Positions 19,642 to 26,760 of a stretch of 64,000 nucleotides of DNA are shown piece by piece. The position numbers and the translations under genes were made by a program. A model generated the notes under the pieces. The model was not told the DNA's origin. It did no database searches and saw only the letters and a program-made list of their open reading frames with translations. Every line of letters starts with the position of its first letter. Positions within the stretch are counted from its first letter, which is position 1. Origin of the DNA: Sulfurimonas sp. RIFCSPLOWO2_12_36_12 (GTDB lineage: Bacteria; Campylobacterota; Campylobacteria; Campylobacterales; Sulfurimonadaceae); assembly GCA_001829675.1 (NCBI GenBank), contig MIBZ01000060.1:20183-84182 (forward strand). The letters are read 5' to 3'.

Positions 19642-19664
19642 AAAGCAGGGAAAAACCCTGCTTT
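19642..19664 (-). terminator. Rho-independent terminator of maeB
   Basis: Read on the minus strand, a 9-bp stem AAAGCAGGG / CCCTGCTTT with a five-T loop lies just after the maeB stop and is followed by TTGC. A classic terminator shape. Confidence 0.75.
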
Positions 19665-19670
19665 AAAAAC

Positions 19671-20954
19671 TTACTTTGCGTTATCAGCCATAGCTTGAAG
19701 TTTAGCTTTATAAGCCTCAAGATTAAAATCTTTAACTCCAGCTACACCATCTTCAACTGCTGCTTGTGCAACCGCCGATGAAACCCATACAAGAAGTCTT
19801 TTGTCAAACGGTGAAGGAATGATATACTCTGGACCAAATGCCATATCATCTCTCTTATGAGCTTTTGCCACATAATCAGGCACTGACTCTTTTGCAAGAG
19901 CAGCCAACGCTTTTGAAGCTGCCATTTTCATATTTTCTGTGATTTTTGTAGCTCTAACATCAAGCGCGCCACGGAAAATAAATGGAAAACCAAGAACATT
20001 ATTTACTTGATTTGCAAAATCGCTTCTACCTGTACCGATAATTAAATCATCTCTAACTGATTTTGCCAATGCAGGCATAATCTCAGGAGTTGGATTTGCA
20101 CAGGCAAAGATAATTGGATTAGCTGCCATAGAAGCTACCATATCTGTAGATATCTGATCAGGACCAGAAAGACCAAGAATCATATCTGCATTTTTAGCTG
20201 CATCCGCCGGTGTTCTATCTGTAGTATCGATAGCGTAAGCTTTCTTTTGCTCATTTAAATCTGTTCTTCCAGTGTGGATAACACCTTTGGAGTCAAGCAT
20301 AGTGATGTTTTTAACACCAAGCGCCTTATACATATTTGCACAAGCTATTCCGCTTGCTCCTGCACCGATAACTACAACTTTCAACTCTTCTGCTTTTTTA
20401 CCGCTCATTTCAAGAGCATTAATAAGTCCTGCCGTTGTAATAACCGCTGTTCCGTGTTGATCATCGTGAAAAACAGGAACATTACATATCTCTTTAAGTC
20501 TTGTCTCTATTTCAAAACATTGAGGCGCAGCAATATCTTCAAGATTTATACCGCCAAATGTATCTGCAATAGCAGCAACCGTAGCGATTATAGATTCTGT
20601 ATCATGAACATTCAGCTCAATATCTACTGCATCAACATGGGCAAATGCTTTAAAAAGTACACATTTTCCCTCCATAACAGGCTTGCCAGCCAAATGACCG
20701 ATATCACCAAGACCCAATACTGCTGTACCGTCAGAAATAACTGCTACCAGATTACCTTTGTTTGTGTAATCGTATGCTGCATCAATATCTTTTTCTATCT
20801 CTAGACAAGGGTATGCAACACCAGGGCTGTAAGCCATCGCCAACTCTTTTACCGTATCACAAGGTTTTGTAATCAGTGTTCCTATTTTTCCGTTGCTATC
20901 AAATTGATTTCTAGCTTTGTGGTAGTCTAAAGACTCTTGCTCAAAAGTTGACAT
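19671..20954 (-). CDS. maeB: Malic enzyme, short form
   Basis: The protein has 427 aa and decarboxylates malate to pyruvate with reduction of NAD(P)+. Blocks include SPGVAYPCLEI, VISDGTAVLGLGDIG, VFHDDQHGTAVI and the Rossmann motif VVIGAGASGIACANMY near 190. It lacks the phosphotransacetylase-like C-terminal domain of long MaeB proteins. In a reductive-TCA organism it could move carbon between the C4 and C3 pools; direction is an inference. It is monocistronic, divergent from hisF, with its own terminator. Confidence 0.92.
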   Translation of the reverse strand: MSTFEQESLDYHKARNQFDSNGKIGTLITKPCDTVKELAMAYSPGVAYPCLEIEKDIDAAYDYTNKGNLVAVISDGTAVLGLGDIGHLAGKPVMEGKCVLFKAFAHVDAVDIELNVHDTESIIATVAAIADTFGGINLEDIAAPQCFEIETRLKEICNVPVFHDDQHGTAVITTAGLINALEMSGKKAEELKVVVIGAGASGIACANMYKALGVKNITMLDSKGVIHTGRTDLNEQKKAYAIDTTDRTPADAAKNADMILGLSGPDQISTDMVASMAANPIIFACANPTPEIMPALAKSVRDDLIIGTGRSDFANQVNNVLGFPFIFRGALDVRATKITENMKMAASKALAALAKESVPDYVAKAHKRDDMAFGPEYIIPSPFDKRLLVWVSSAVAQAAVEDGVAGVKDFNLEAYKAKLQAMADNAK

Positions 20955-21050
20955 ATTTTCTCCTGTTTTAGTGTGCGCCGATTATATCAGCGTTATACTA
21001 ATAGTTTCATTTCGCAACACAAATCACTTCTATTCAGCTCTTGTTTGTGT

Positions 21051-21104
21051 AAATTAGAAACAATGAGAATGTTTCACATGAAACATTCTCATTGTTTCTA
21101 ATTT
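21051..21104. repeat. 54-bp perfect inverted repeat centred on a parS-like site
   Basis: Two 26-base arms are exact reverse complements, with a 2-base spacer (CA at 21077-21078). The left arm begins AAATTAGAAACAATGAGAAT. The element lies in the divergent gap between maeB and hisF, upstream of the hisF -10 box, so it is not placed as a terminator. The centre is the parS-like 16-mer described separately. Confidence 0.85.
21070..21085. promoter_or_regulatory. parS-like ParB binding site, copy 1
   Basis: TGTTTCACATGAAACA differs from the widely conserved chromosomal parS consensus TGTTTCACGTGAAACA at a single central base. It lies about 14 kb from dnaA, and an identical copy lies at 24455. ParA/ParB genes are not in the window. 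Binding is an inference. Confidence 0.65.
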
Positions 21105-21134
21105 TAAAAAAAACTTACTATAAGCGACAAAGTG

Positions 21135-21140
21135 TATAAT
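21135..21140 (+). promoter_or_regulatory. -10 box of the hisF operon
   Basis: Perfect TATAAT, 27 bases before the chosen hisF start. The predicted transcript starts near 21147. Confidence 0.55.
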
Positions 21141-21167
21141 TTCACTATATTATAAAAGGTGTTGCTT

Positions 21168-21926
21168 TTGAACTATTTTGCAAAAAGAATTATTCCATGT
21201 CTTGATGTTAAAGATGGACGCGTTGTTAAAGGCGTTAATTTTGTTGGCCTTAGAGATGCCGGCGATCCTGTGGAAGTTGCAAGAAGATATAACGAAGAAG
21301 GTGCAGATGAGATTACATTTTTAGATATAACTGCATCAAGCGACAATCGTGACACCATAGTTGATATAGTTGCACAAGTGGCACGCGAAATATTTATACC
21401 GCTAACCGTCGGTGGCGGAATTAGAAAACTTGACGATATTTACAAACTTTTAAATGTCGGATGCGATAAAGTAAGTGTAAACTCAGCAGCTATAAAAAGA
21501 CCCCAGTTAATAGACGAGAGTGCAAAAAGATTTGGTTCTCAATGTATCGTAACGGCGATTGATGTAAAAAAAGTCGGTAATAAATATCATGTTTATTTAA
21601 ACGGTGGACGCGTTGACACGGGAATAGATGCAGTTGAGTGGGCAAAAGAGGTGGTTGAGCGCGGAAGCGGTGAAATACTTCTAACATCGATGGATGCAGA
21701 TGGAACAAAAGCCGGATTTGAGTTAAATATCACCCAGCAGATAAGCCGTGCTGTAAATGTTCCGGTAATTGCCAGCGGCGGTGCTGGAACTATGGAGCAT
21801 ATAAAAGAGGCATTTTTGCATGGTGCGGATGCTGCATTGGCTGCTAGTATCTTTCATTACAAAGAGATAAATATTATGGATTTAAAACGATATTTACATG
21901 AAAATAATATTCCGGTTCGTTTATGA
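21168..21926 (+). CDS. hisF: Imidazole glycerol phosphate synthase cyclase subunit HisF
   Basis: A TIM-barrel of 252 aa from the TTG at 21168; AAAGG lies 9 bases upstream, and [13 protein letters not shown] is the usual N-terminus. GTG at 21159 or TTG at 21162 would add 2-3 residues. HisF uses ammonia from HisH to form imidazole glycerol phosphate and AICAR. The catalytic Asp lies in PCLDVKDG, the second Asp in TAIDVKK, and phosphate loops are VGGGIRK and SGGAGT. It is the first of four ATGA-coupled genes and is away from other his genes. Confidence 0.95.
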   Translation: MNYFAKRIIPCLDVKDGRVVKGVNFVGLRDAGDPVEVARRYNEEGADEITFLDITASSDNRDTIVDIVAQVAREIFIPLTVGGGIRKLDDIYKLLNVGCDKVSVNSAAIKRPQLIDESAKRFGSQCIVTAIDVKKVGNKYHVYLNGGRVDTGIDAVEWAKEVVERGSGEILLTSMDADGTKAGFELNITQQISRAVNVPVIASGGAGTMEHIKEAFLHGADAALAASIFHYKEINIMDLKRYLHENNIPVRL

Positions 21927-22486
21927 TAATTTGTGCAGGAAACAACGAAACATTTGACTTTGCTCAACCTATGGGAGTAGGGCTAATTGAGACTGCTATG
22001 AATTTAACCAGAGTTTGTCTCTTTGATAAACCGGAATTTTTGTTGTTTGTAGGAAGTGCAGGGAGCTACGGAGAGCACAATATTTTTGACATAATTGAGT
22101 CTAAGACGGCATCAAATATTGAGCTTGGATTTTTAAATAATGACGCATACACTCCAATTGATAATGTAATATCTACTAACATAGATAAAACAAAAAAAGA
22201 TGTTATAGTCAACTCTTCTAACTATATATCAACAAACGAAGAGCTAACAAAAAAATTTCTAAAGCTAGGTATAGCCGTAGAAAATATGGAGTTTTTTGCT
22301 GTATTAAGGGTTGCTCAGGAGTTTGACATTCCTGCCGGCGGGGTTTTTTGTATAACTAACTACACTAACAAAAATGCTCATGAAGATTTTTTAAAAAATC
22401 ACGAAGAGGCAAAAAGAGTTTTAACTCTGCATATAAAAAAAAGAATCAAAGAACTGACTTCAAACCAAAGGCTCTTTAGAAAATGA
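21923..22486 (+). CDS. Purine nucleoside phosphorylase / MTA-SAH nucleosidase-like protein
   Basis: The protein has 187 aa, shorter than the usual 230-280 of the PNP/UDP superfamily. Visible marks are [10 protein letters not shown] near 40, the ribose-binding [13 protein letters not shown] near 128 that resembles the conserved M-E motif, and a small C-terminal helix. The N-terminal phosphate-binding region is reduced. It could act on a purine nucleoside or on methylthioadenosine; the exact substrate is not clear. The start overlaps hisF and the stop overlaps rlmN, both by 4 bases. Confidence 0.6.
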   Translation: MIICAGNNETFDFAQPMGVGLIETAMNLTRVCLFDKPEFLLFVGSAGSYGEHNIFDIIESKTASNIELGFLNNDAYTPIDNVISTNIDKTKKDVIVNSSNYISTNEELTKKFLKLGIAVENMEFFAVLRVAQEFDIPAGGVFCITNYTNKNAHEDFLKNHEEAKRVLTLHIKKRIKELTSNQRLFRK

Positions 22487-23553
22487 AACAATCACTACTT
22501 GATTTTACACTGAGAGAGTTACAAGAACAGATAAAACCATCTTTTAGAGCTAAACAAATATATGGCTGGCTTTATCATAACTATGTGCAAAACTTTGATG
22601 AAATGAAAAATATTCCAAAAGCATTAAAAGATGAGTTAGAAGAAAAATTTATTGTAAATCCACTTAAGATAATAAAAAAAGAAGAGTCAACAGATGGCAC
22701 CATCAAGTACCTCTTTGAGCTTCAAGACGGCAAAACCATCGAGAGCGTCTGGCTTAAGATGAAAGAAGAAATTACCGATGAAAATGGTAATGTAACTCAG
22801 GAAGCAAAATATACGATATGTGTTTCGACTCAAGTAGGGTGTAAAGTCGGCTGTGCGTTTTGTTTAACTGCAAAAGGCGGATTTACAAGAGATTTGAGTG
22901 CAGGCGAGATAGTTGCGCAGGTTGTAGCTCTAAAAAGAGATAACTGCCACAAACACAACAGAATGATAAATATAGTATATATGGGAATGGGTGAGCCGCT
23001 GGATAATCTTGACAATCTAGCAAAAGCGATAGAGATATTTAAAGAAGAAGATGGTTTATGCATCTCGGGCAAGAGACAGACTGTATCTACAAGCGGACTC
23101 AGCAACAAGATAGACAAGCTTGGAGAGATGGATTTAGGCGTTCATATTGCTATATCGCTTCATGCTGTTGATGATGAATTAAGAACCGAATTAATACCAA
23201 TGAATAAAGCACATAATATCTCTTCTATAATTGAAGCGGTTAAACGCTTCCCGATAGACACAAGAAAAAGAGTTATGTTTGAGTATCTGGTTATTAAAAA
23301 TAAAAATGACGACATAGGCTCTGCTAAAAAACTTGTTAAACTGCTCTCAGGCATCAAAGCCAAAGTAAACCTAATATATTTCAATCCATACCCGGGAACT
23401 GTATATCAGAGACCAAATAAAGCCGATATGGTAGCTTTCCAAGAGTATCTAATAAATCACGGTCTTTTATGTACTATACGCGACTCTAAAGGCATAGATA
23501 TCAGTGCAGCGTGCGGACAGCTAAAAGAACAAACACAAAGCGAATTGATATGA
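22483..23553 (+). CDS. rlmN: Dual-specificity 23S rRNA / tRNA C2-methyladenosine methyltransferase RlmN
   Basis: A radical SAM protein of 356 aa. The 4Fe-4S cysteines are C120, C124 and C127 in the CxxxCxxC motif GCKVGCAFCLTAKGG. The SAM-binding GMGEPL block follows near 168, and a catalytic Cys is near the C-terminus (SAACGQL). It methylates A2503 of 23S rRNA and A37 of some tRNAs. It is coupled by a 4-base overlap to the gene before and to the small membrane peptide gene after it. Confidence 0.96.
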   Translation: MKQSLLDFTLRELQEQIKPSFRAKQIYGWLYHNYVQNFDEMKNIPKALKDELEEKFIVNPLKIIKKEESTDGTIKYLFELQDGKTIESVWLKMKEEITDENGNVTQEAKYTICVSTQVGCKVGCAFCLTAKGGFTRDLSAGEIVAQVVALKRDNCHKHNRMINIVYMGMGEPLDNLDNLAKAIEIFKEEDGLCISGKRQTVSTSGLSNKIDKLGEMDLGVHIAISLHAVDDELRTELIPMNKAHNISSIIEAVKRFPIDTRKRVMFEYLVIKNKNDDIGSAKKLVKLLSGIKAKVNLIYFNPYPGTVYQRPNKADMVAFQEYLINHGLLCTIRDSKGIDISAACGQLKEQTQSELI

Positions 23554-23657
23554 GCTATGTAGAAATTTTTCAGATTATATTTTTGGTAGTTGTTTTTGCG
23601 GTAGGATTATTTGGCTTTTTAAAAGCTGCAACGGCAGATGATAAAACTAAAGACTAA
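23550..23657 (+). CDS. 35-aa single-pass membrane peptide
   Basis: A short ORF starts with ATG overlapping the rlmN stop (ATGA). The product begins MSYVEIFQIIFLVVVFAVGL, continues to FGFLKAA and ends in a charged tail (TADDKTKD). One transmembrane helix of about 18 residues is clear, with the charged tail probably in the cytoplasm. The overlapping start copies the coupling of the three genes before it, which argues that it is translated. I do not recognise a family. A terminator-like hairpin follows at 23682. Confidence 0.6.
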   Translation: MSYVEIFQIIFLVVVFAVGLFGFLKAATADDKTKD

Positions 23658-23681
23658 GCGTTCTTAATTAAATAATTAACA

Positions 23682-23710
23682 AAACGACCAACACACCAGG
23701 GAGGTCGTTT
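23682..23710 (+). terminator. Hairpin ending the hisF operon
   Basis: An 8-bp stem AAACGACC / GGTCGTTT with a 13-base loop lies 25 bases after the small peptide gene and ends in Ts. Likely terminator, moderate strength. Confidence 0.5.
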
Positions 23711-23790
23711 ATGAATACAATAATACACTAAAATAACTAACTAACTTTACATAATTTTATAAAAAGAAAGCGATTTCACATTTTATAAAT

Positions 23791-23874
23791 CTCGAAAAAC
23801 TTGTTTTTCGTAGCTTTAGGGGGTTGCAAGGGACATTTGTCCCTGCCACTAAAACGGACGAGTTCGTTTTAGCG
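23791..23874 (+). repeat. Structured intergenic repeat, copy A1
   Basis: Three consecutive hairpins with 2-base loops: CGAAAAAC-TT-GTTTTTCG (23793-23810), AGGGACA-TT-TGTCCCT (23829-23844) and an 11-bp stem CTAAAACGGAC / GTTCGTTTTAG with loop GA (23849-23872). The linker TAGCTTTAGGGGG and the last hairpin are shared almost exactly with copy A2 at 26601. In hairpins 1 and 2 the bases differ between copies but pairing is kept. Confidence 0.8.
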
Positions 23875-23964
23875 TGTAAAACCAGTAGTTAATAAAAATT
23901 TCTATAAAACTCTTAAAAAAAAATTTACTATCAAAAAAATTACTGTTTTTTATCAATATGTGTA

Positions 23965-24186
23965 CTATTCACACATTGCTCTAAGGTGTGAACAATATAA
24001 AGAAAAATATAAAAAGAATTCAAAAATTTAGCTTTAATTTAAGAACAAATTTATATAAAAGTATCCTGAATTTAAAAACGGTGAATATGCCTTAAAGTGC
24101 CTATTTTACGGACATATGAGACTTTTATTATACATTGTTATATTAAAAATCAGAATGTCTCCGAAAGCTACATAAAGTTATTCACA
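23965..24186. promoter_or_regulatory. Cluster of DnaA-box-like sites away from oriC
   Basis: CTATTCACA (23965-23973), its inverted partner GTGTGAA (23986-23992, 11 bases beyond TTCACAC), and TTATTCACA (24178-24186) share the TTCAC core used at oriC. CTATTCACA is identical to the two boxes upstream of dnaA. Such sites occur by chance in AT-rich DNA, so function is uncertain. Confidence 0.3.
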
Positions 24187-24237
24187 TATGATGCATAATT
24201 TTTTAAATAATTTTAAAAATTTACTAAGATATGGCTT

Positions 24238-25152
24238 TTATATTTTCATATTTTCAAAACATACTTTTTCGAAATCTACACCACTTTTAATATTGTATTT
24301 TTTGCCATACAGCTCAAACTCTAACTCATTCGCATGCAGAAGCAATCTTTTTGCTCCACTTAGCTCTACTCTTGTATCTCTATCCAATTCTCTATCCAAA
24401 TACTTAACAATATTCTCTTCGCTCTGTCCATAAACAGGATCACCGACTATTGGATGTTTCACATGAAACATATGAACTCTGATCTGATGTTGTCTTCCGG
24501 TATGTGGTGAACACTCTACCATTGTCATATTTAACTCCGGATAATATTTAATCGGCTTTACATATGTCAAAGACTCTTTTCCGCTTTCATCTACTTTTAC
24601 AACCATTCTTATGAGCGCACTTTTTTCATCATCATATCTAAGCAGTGGAGCATCGATACGGAGTTCATCTTTTAACTCTCCATGAACCATTGCCAAATAC
24701 TTCTTTTTCATATCCCGCTCTTGAAACATCATCTTTATATCAACTTCGCTCTTTTTATCTTTTGCACACAAAACCAGTCCGCTTGTCTCTTGATCTATTC
24801 TATGGGCGATATTTGCATCCATTCCAAATTGAGCTTTTAGCTCATCTATAAGTGAGTACTCTGTGTGTCTATTTTGTGGGTGGATAAGCATACCGCTTGG
24901 TTTATCGAAAACTACAAACTTCTCATCTACCCTGTGCGGTAACAAACCTTTTGAAAGCGGTTCAAAATAGATAAACTCAAATTCGCCCTCAAGATAGTCA
25001 GATGGTTTTGTGATTGGGACTCCATTTACAAGAACTCTTCCTACGGCTATATATCTTTGAATATCTCTTTGAGAGTATCCCAATTCTCGCTTTAGAAAAA
25101 GAAAAGCACTTTCTCTTTCTTGTGCAAACATTCTTTTAGTTACAAATGGCAA
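24238..25152 (-). CDS. RluA-family 23S rRNA / tRNA pseudouridine synthase
   Basis: The protein has 304 aa. An N-terminal S4-like RNA-binding domain (SQRDIQRYIAVGRVLVNG, about 26-43) is followed by the catalytic domain with the nucleophilic Asp in AHRIDQETSGLVL near 127 and the HTGRQHQIRVH block near 236. It isomerises uridines in rRNA or tRNA; the target cannot be read from sequence. After the conserved HQIRVH the protein reads MFHVKHPIVGD, where relatives usually have a small-residue stretch before GHPI; this is where a parS-like site lies in the DNA. Confidence 0.9.
   Translation of the reverse strand: MPFVTKRMFAQERESAFLFLKRELGYSQRDIQRYIAVGRVLVNGVPITKPSDYLEGEFEFIYFEPLSKGLLPHRVDEKFVVFDKPSGMLIHPQNRHTEYSLIDELKAQFGMDANIAHRIDQETSGLVLCAKDKKSEVDIKMMFQERDMKKKYLAMVHGELKDELRIDAPLLRYDDEKSALIRMVVKVDESGKESLTYVKPIKYYPELNMTMVECSPHTGRQHQIRVHMFHVKHPIVGDPVYGQSEENIVKYLDRELDRDTRVELSGAKRLLLHANELEFELYGKKYNIKSGVDFEKVCFENMKI
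24455..24470. promoter_or_regulatory. parS-like ParB binding site, copy 2, inside a coding gene
   Basis: TGTTTCACATGAAACA, identical to the copy at 21070-21085 and one base from the general parS consensus. It lies inside the pseudouridine synthase gene about 10.4 kb from dnaA; parS sites inside genes near the origin are common in bacteria. Confidence 0.65.
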
Positions 25153-25234
25153 TATTTAATCCTTCTATTAGCGTATTTTTTGTAAAATTACTCTCTTTAC
25201 TTTACACAAATTTTACAATAATCAGGTTGAATAA

Positions 25235-26569
25235 ATGATTGAAAGATACGCAAGAGAAGAGATGAGTTCGAAATGGACGATGCAGGCAAAATATCAAGCT
25301 TGGATGGATGTAGAAAAAGCGGTTGTAAAAGCTTGGAATAGACTTGGTCTTATTCCTGATGATGACGCAAAAAAAATCATTGACAATGCCGGATTTGATA
25401 TAAAAAGAATAGATGAAATAGAAGCAGTTACTCGCCACGACCTTATAGCATTTACAACAAGCGTATCTGAAACGCTAGGCGAAGAGAGCAGATGGTTTCA
25501 CTACGGTATGACAAGCTCAGATACTGTTGATACTGCCGTAGCGCTTCAAATGAAAAGCTCTTTAGAGTTAATCATAGAAGATGTAAAAATGCTGATGGAG
25601 TCAATCAAAAAAAGAGCTTATGAGCATAAGATGACCCTAATGGTCGGACGCAGCCACGGTATCCATGGCGAGCCTATAACATTTGGTCTTGTGTTAGCTG
25701 TTTGGTATGACGAGATGGCTAGACATTTAGAGAACTTAGAGCAGACACTTGTCGTTATAAGCGTAGGACAAGTTAGCGGAGCAATGGGTAACTTTGCTCA
25801 TGCACCATTAGAGCTAGAAGAGTACACATGCGAAGAGCTGGGATTAAAACCTGCACCTGCTTCCAACCAAGTAATCCAGCGAGACAGATACGCAAGACTT
25901 GCTACTGCGTTAGCTCTTATGGCTAGTTCAATAGAGAAGTTTGCTGTTCAAGTTCGCCATTGGCAGCGCACTGAGGTTTATGAGTGCGAAGAGTATTTTG
26001 CAAAAGGTCAAAAAGGCTCATCTGCTATGCCTCATAAACGCAACCCGATACTAACGGAAAACATAACCGGTCTTGCAAGAATGATTAGAGCTTACGCCAT
26101 TCCGGCTATGGAAAATGTTGCACTTTGGCATGAGAGAGATATATCGCACTCTTCAACCGAGAGATTCTGGCTTCCTGATTCGTTTATAACAAGCGATTTT
26201 ATGCTGCACCGCATGAATAGTGTTATAGCCAACCTAACGGTCTATCCGCAAAATATGATGAAAAATCTGAACCTGACGGGCGGACTTGTATTTTCTCAAA
26301 GAGTTCTGCTTGAGCTTCCGCTAAAAGGTGTCAGCCGTGAAGATGCCTACCGCATAGTCCAAAGAAATGCGATGAAAGTCTGGGAAGAGATACAGCAGGG
26401 AAAACCTACGACAAATGAGAAAGGCGAGAGTCTTTATCTAAACCATCTTCTAGCGGATGATGAGTTAAGAGCGAGTTTAAGCGAAGAGGCAATTAGAGAA
26501 TGCTTTAACTTTGACTACTATACTAAAAATGTGGATAGAATTTTTGCAAGAGTTTTTACGAAAAAATGA
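25235..26569 (+). CDS. purB: Adenylosuccinate lyase
   Basis: The protein has 444 aa and cleaves SAICAR and adenylosuccinate in purine synthesis, as a homotetramer. The family signature GSSAMPHKRNP is near 264, the TSSDTVDTA block near 91 and the GRSHG catalytic His loop near 138. The N-terminus MIERYAREEM is standard. It is followed by a structured repeat and then nrdA on the same strand. Confidence 0.97.
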   Translation: MIERYAREEMSSKWTMQAKYQAWMDVEKAVVKAWNRLGLIPDDDAKKIIDNAGFDIKRIDEIEAVTRHDLIAFTTSVSETLGEESRWFHYGMTSSDTVDTAVALQMKSSLELIIEDVKMLMESIKKRAYEHKMTLMVGRSHGIHGEPITFGLVLAVWYDEMARHLENLEQTLVVISVGQVSGAMGNFAHAPLELEEYTCEELGLKPAPASNQVIQRDRYARLATALALMASSIEKFAVQVRHWQRTEVYECEEYFAKGQKGSSAMPHKRNPILTENITGLARMIRAYAIPAMENVALWHERDISHSSTERFWLPDSFITSDFMLHRMNSVIANLTVYPQNMMKNLNLTGGLVFSQRVLLELPLKGVSREDAYRIVQRNAMKVWEEIQQGKPTTNEKGESLYLNHLLADDELRASLSEEAIRECFNFDYYTKNVDRIFARVFTKK

Positions 26570-26600
26570 CAAATTTCTGCTAATATTCCTTTAGCATAAA

Positions 26601-26686
26601 ATCTCAAAAAGTTTACTTTTTGTAGCTTTAGGGGGGTTGTAGGGACTTTAGTCCATGCCACTAAAACGGACGAGTTCGTTTTAGCG
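26601..26686 (+). repeat. Structured intergenic repeat, copy A2
   Basis: Hairpins CAAAAAGT-TT-ACTTTTTG (26605-26622), GGACT-TT-AGTCC (26643-26654) and the 11-bp stem with GA loop (26661-26684), in the same order and spacing as copy A1. It lies between purB and nrdA, in their direction of transcription. Confidence 0.8.
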
Positions 26687-26760
26687 CGTAACATCAGTGA
26701 AAAATACAAAAACATTAAAAGTACAAACGATAACACTTTTGTATGACTTAGGACATTAAA

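Larger units (their letters stand above)
23658..24237. other. 580-bp gene-free stretch
   Basis: No ORF of substance is present on either strand. It holds the hisF-operon terminator (23682-23710), one structured repeat element (23791-23874), and then about 350 bp of very AT-rich DNA with several TTCAC-core DnaA-box-like sites (23965-24186). The flanking genes are convergent, so no promoter is expected here. Confidence 0.7.

Noticed and set aside
20274..20804. 176-aa ORF on the plus strand
   Set aside because: Lies wholly antisense to maeB, is Cys/Asn-rich with no family pattern, and has no ribosome binding site.
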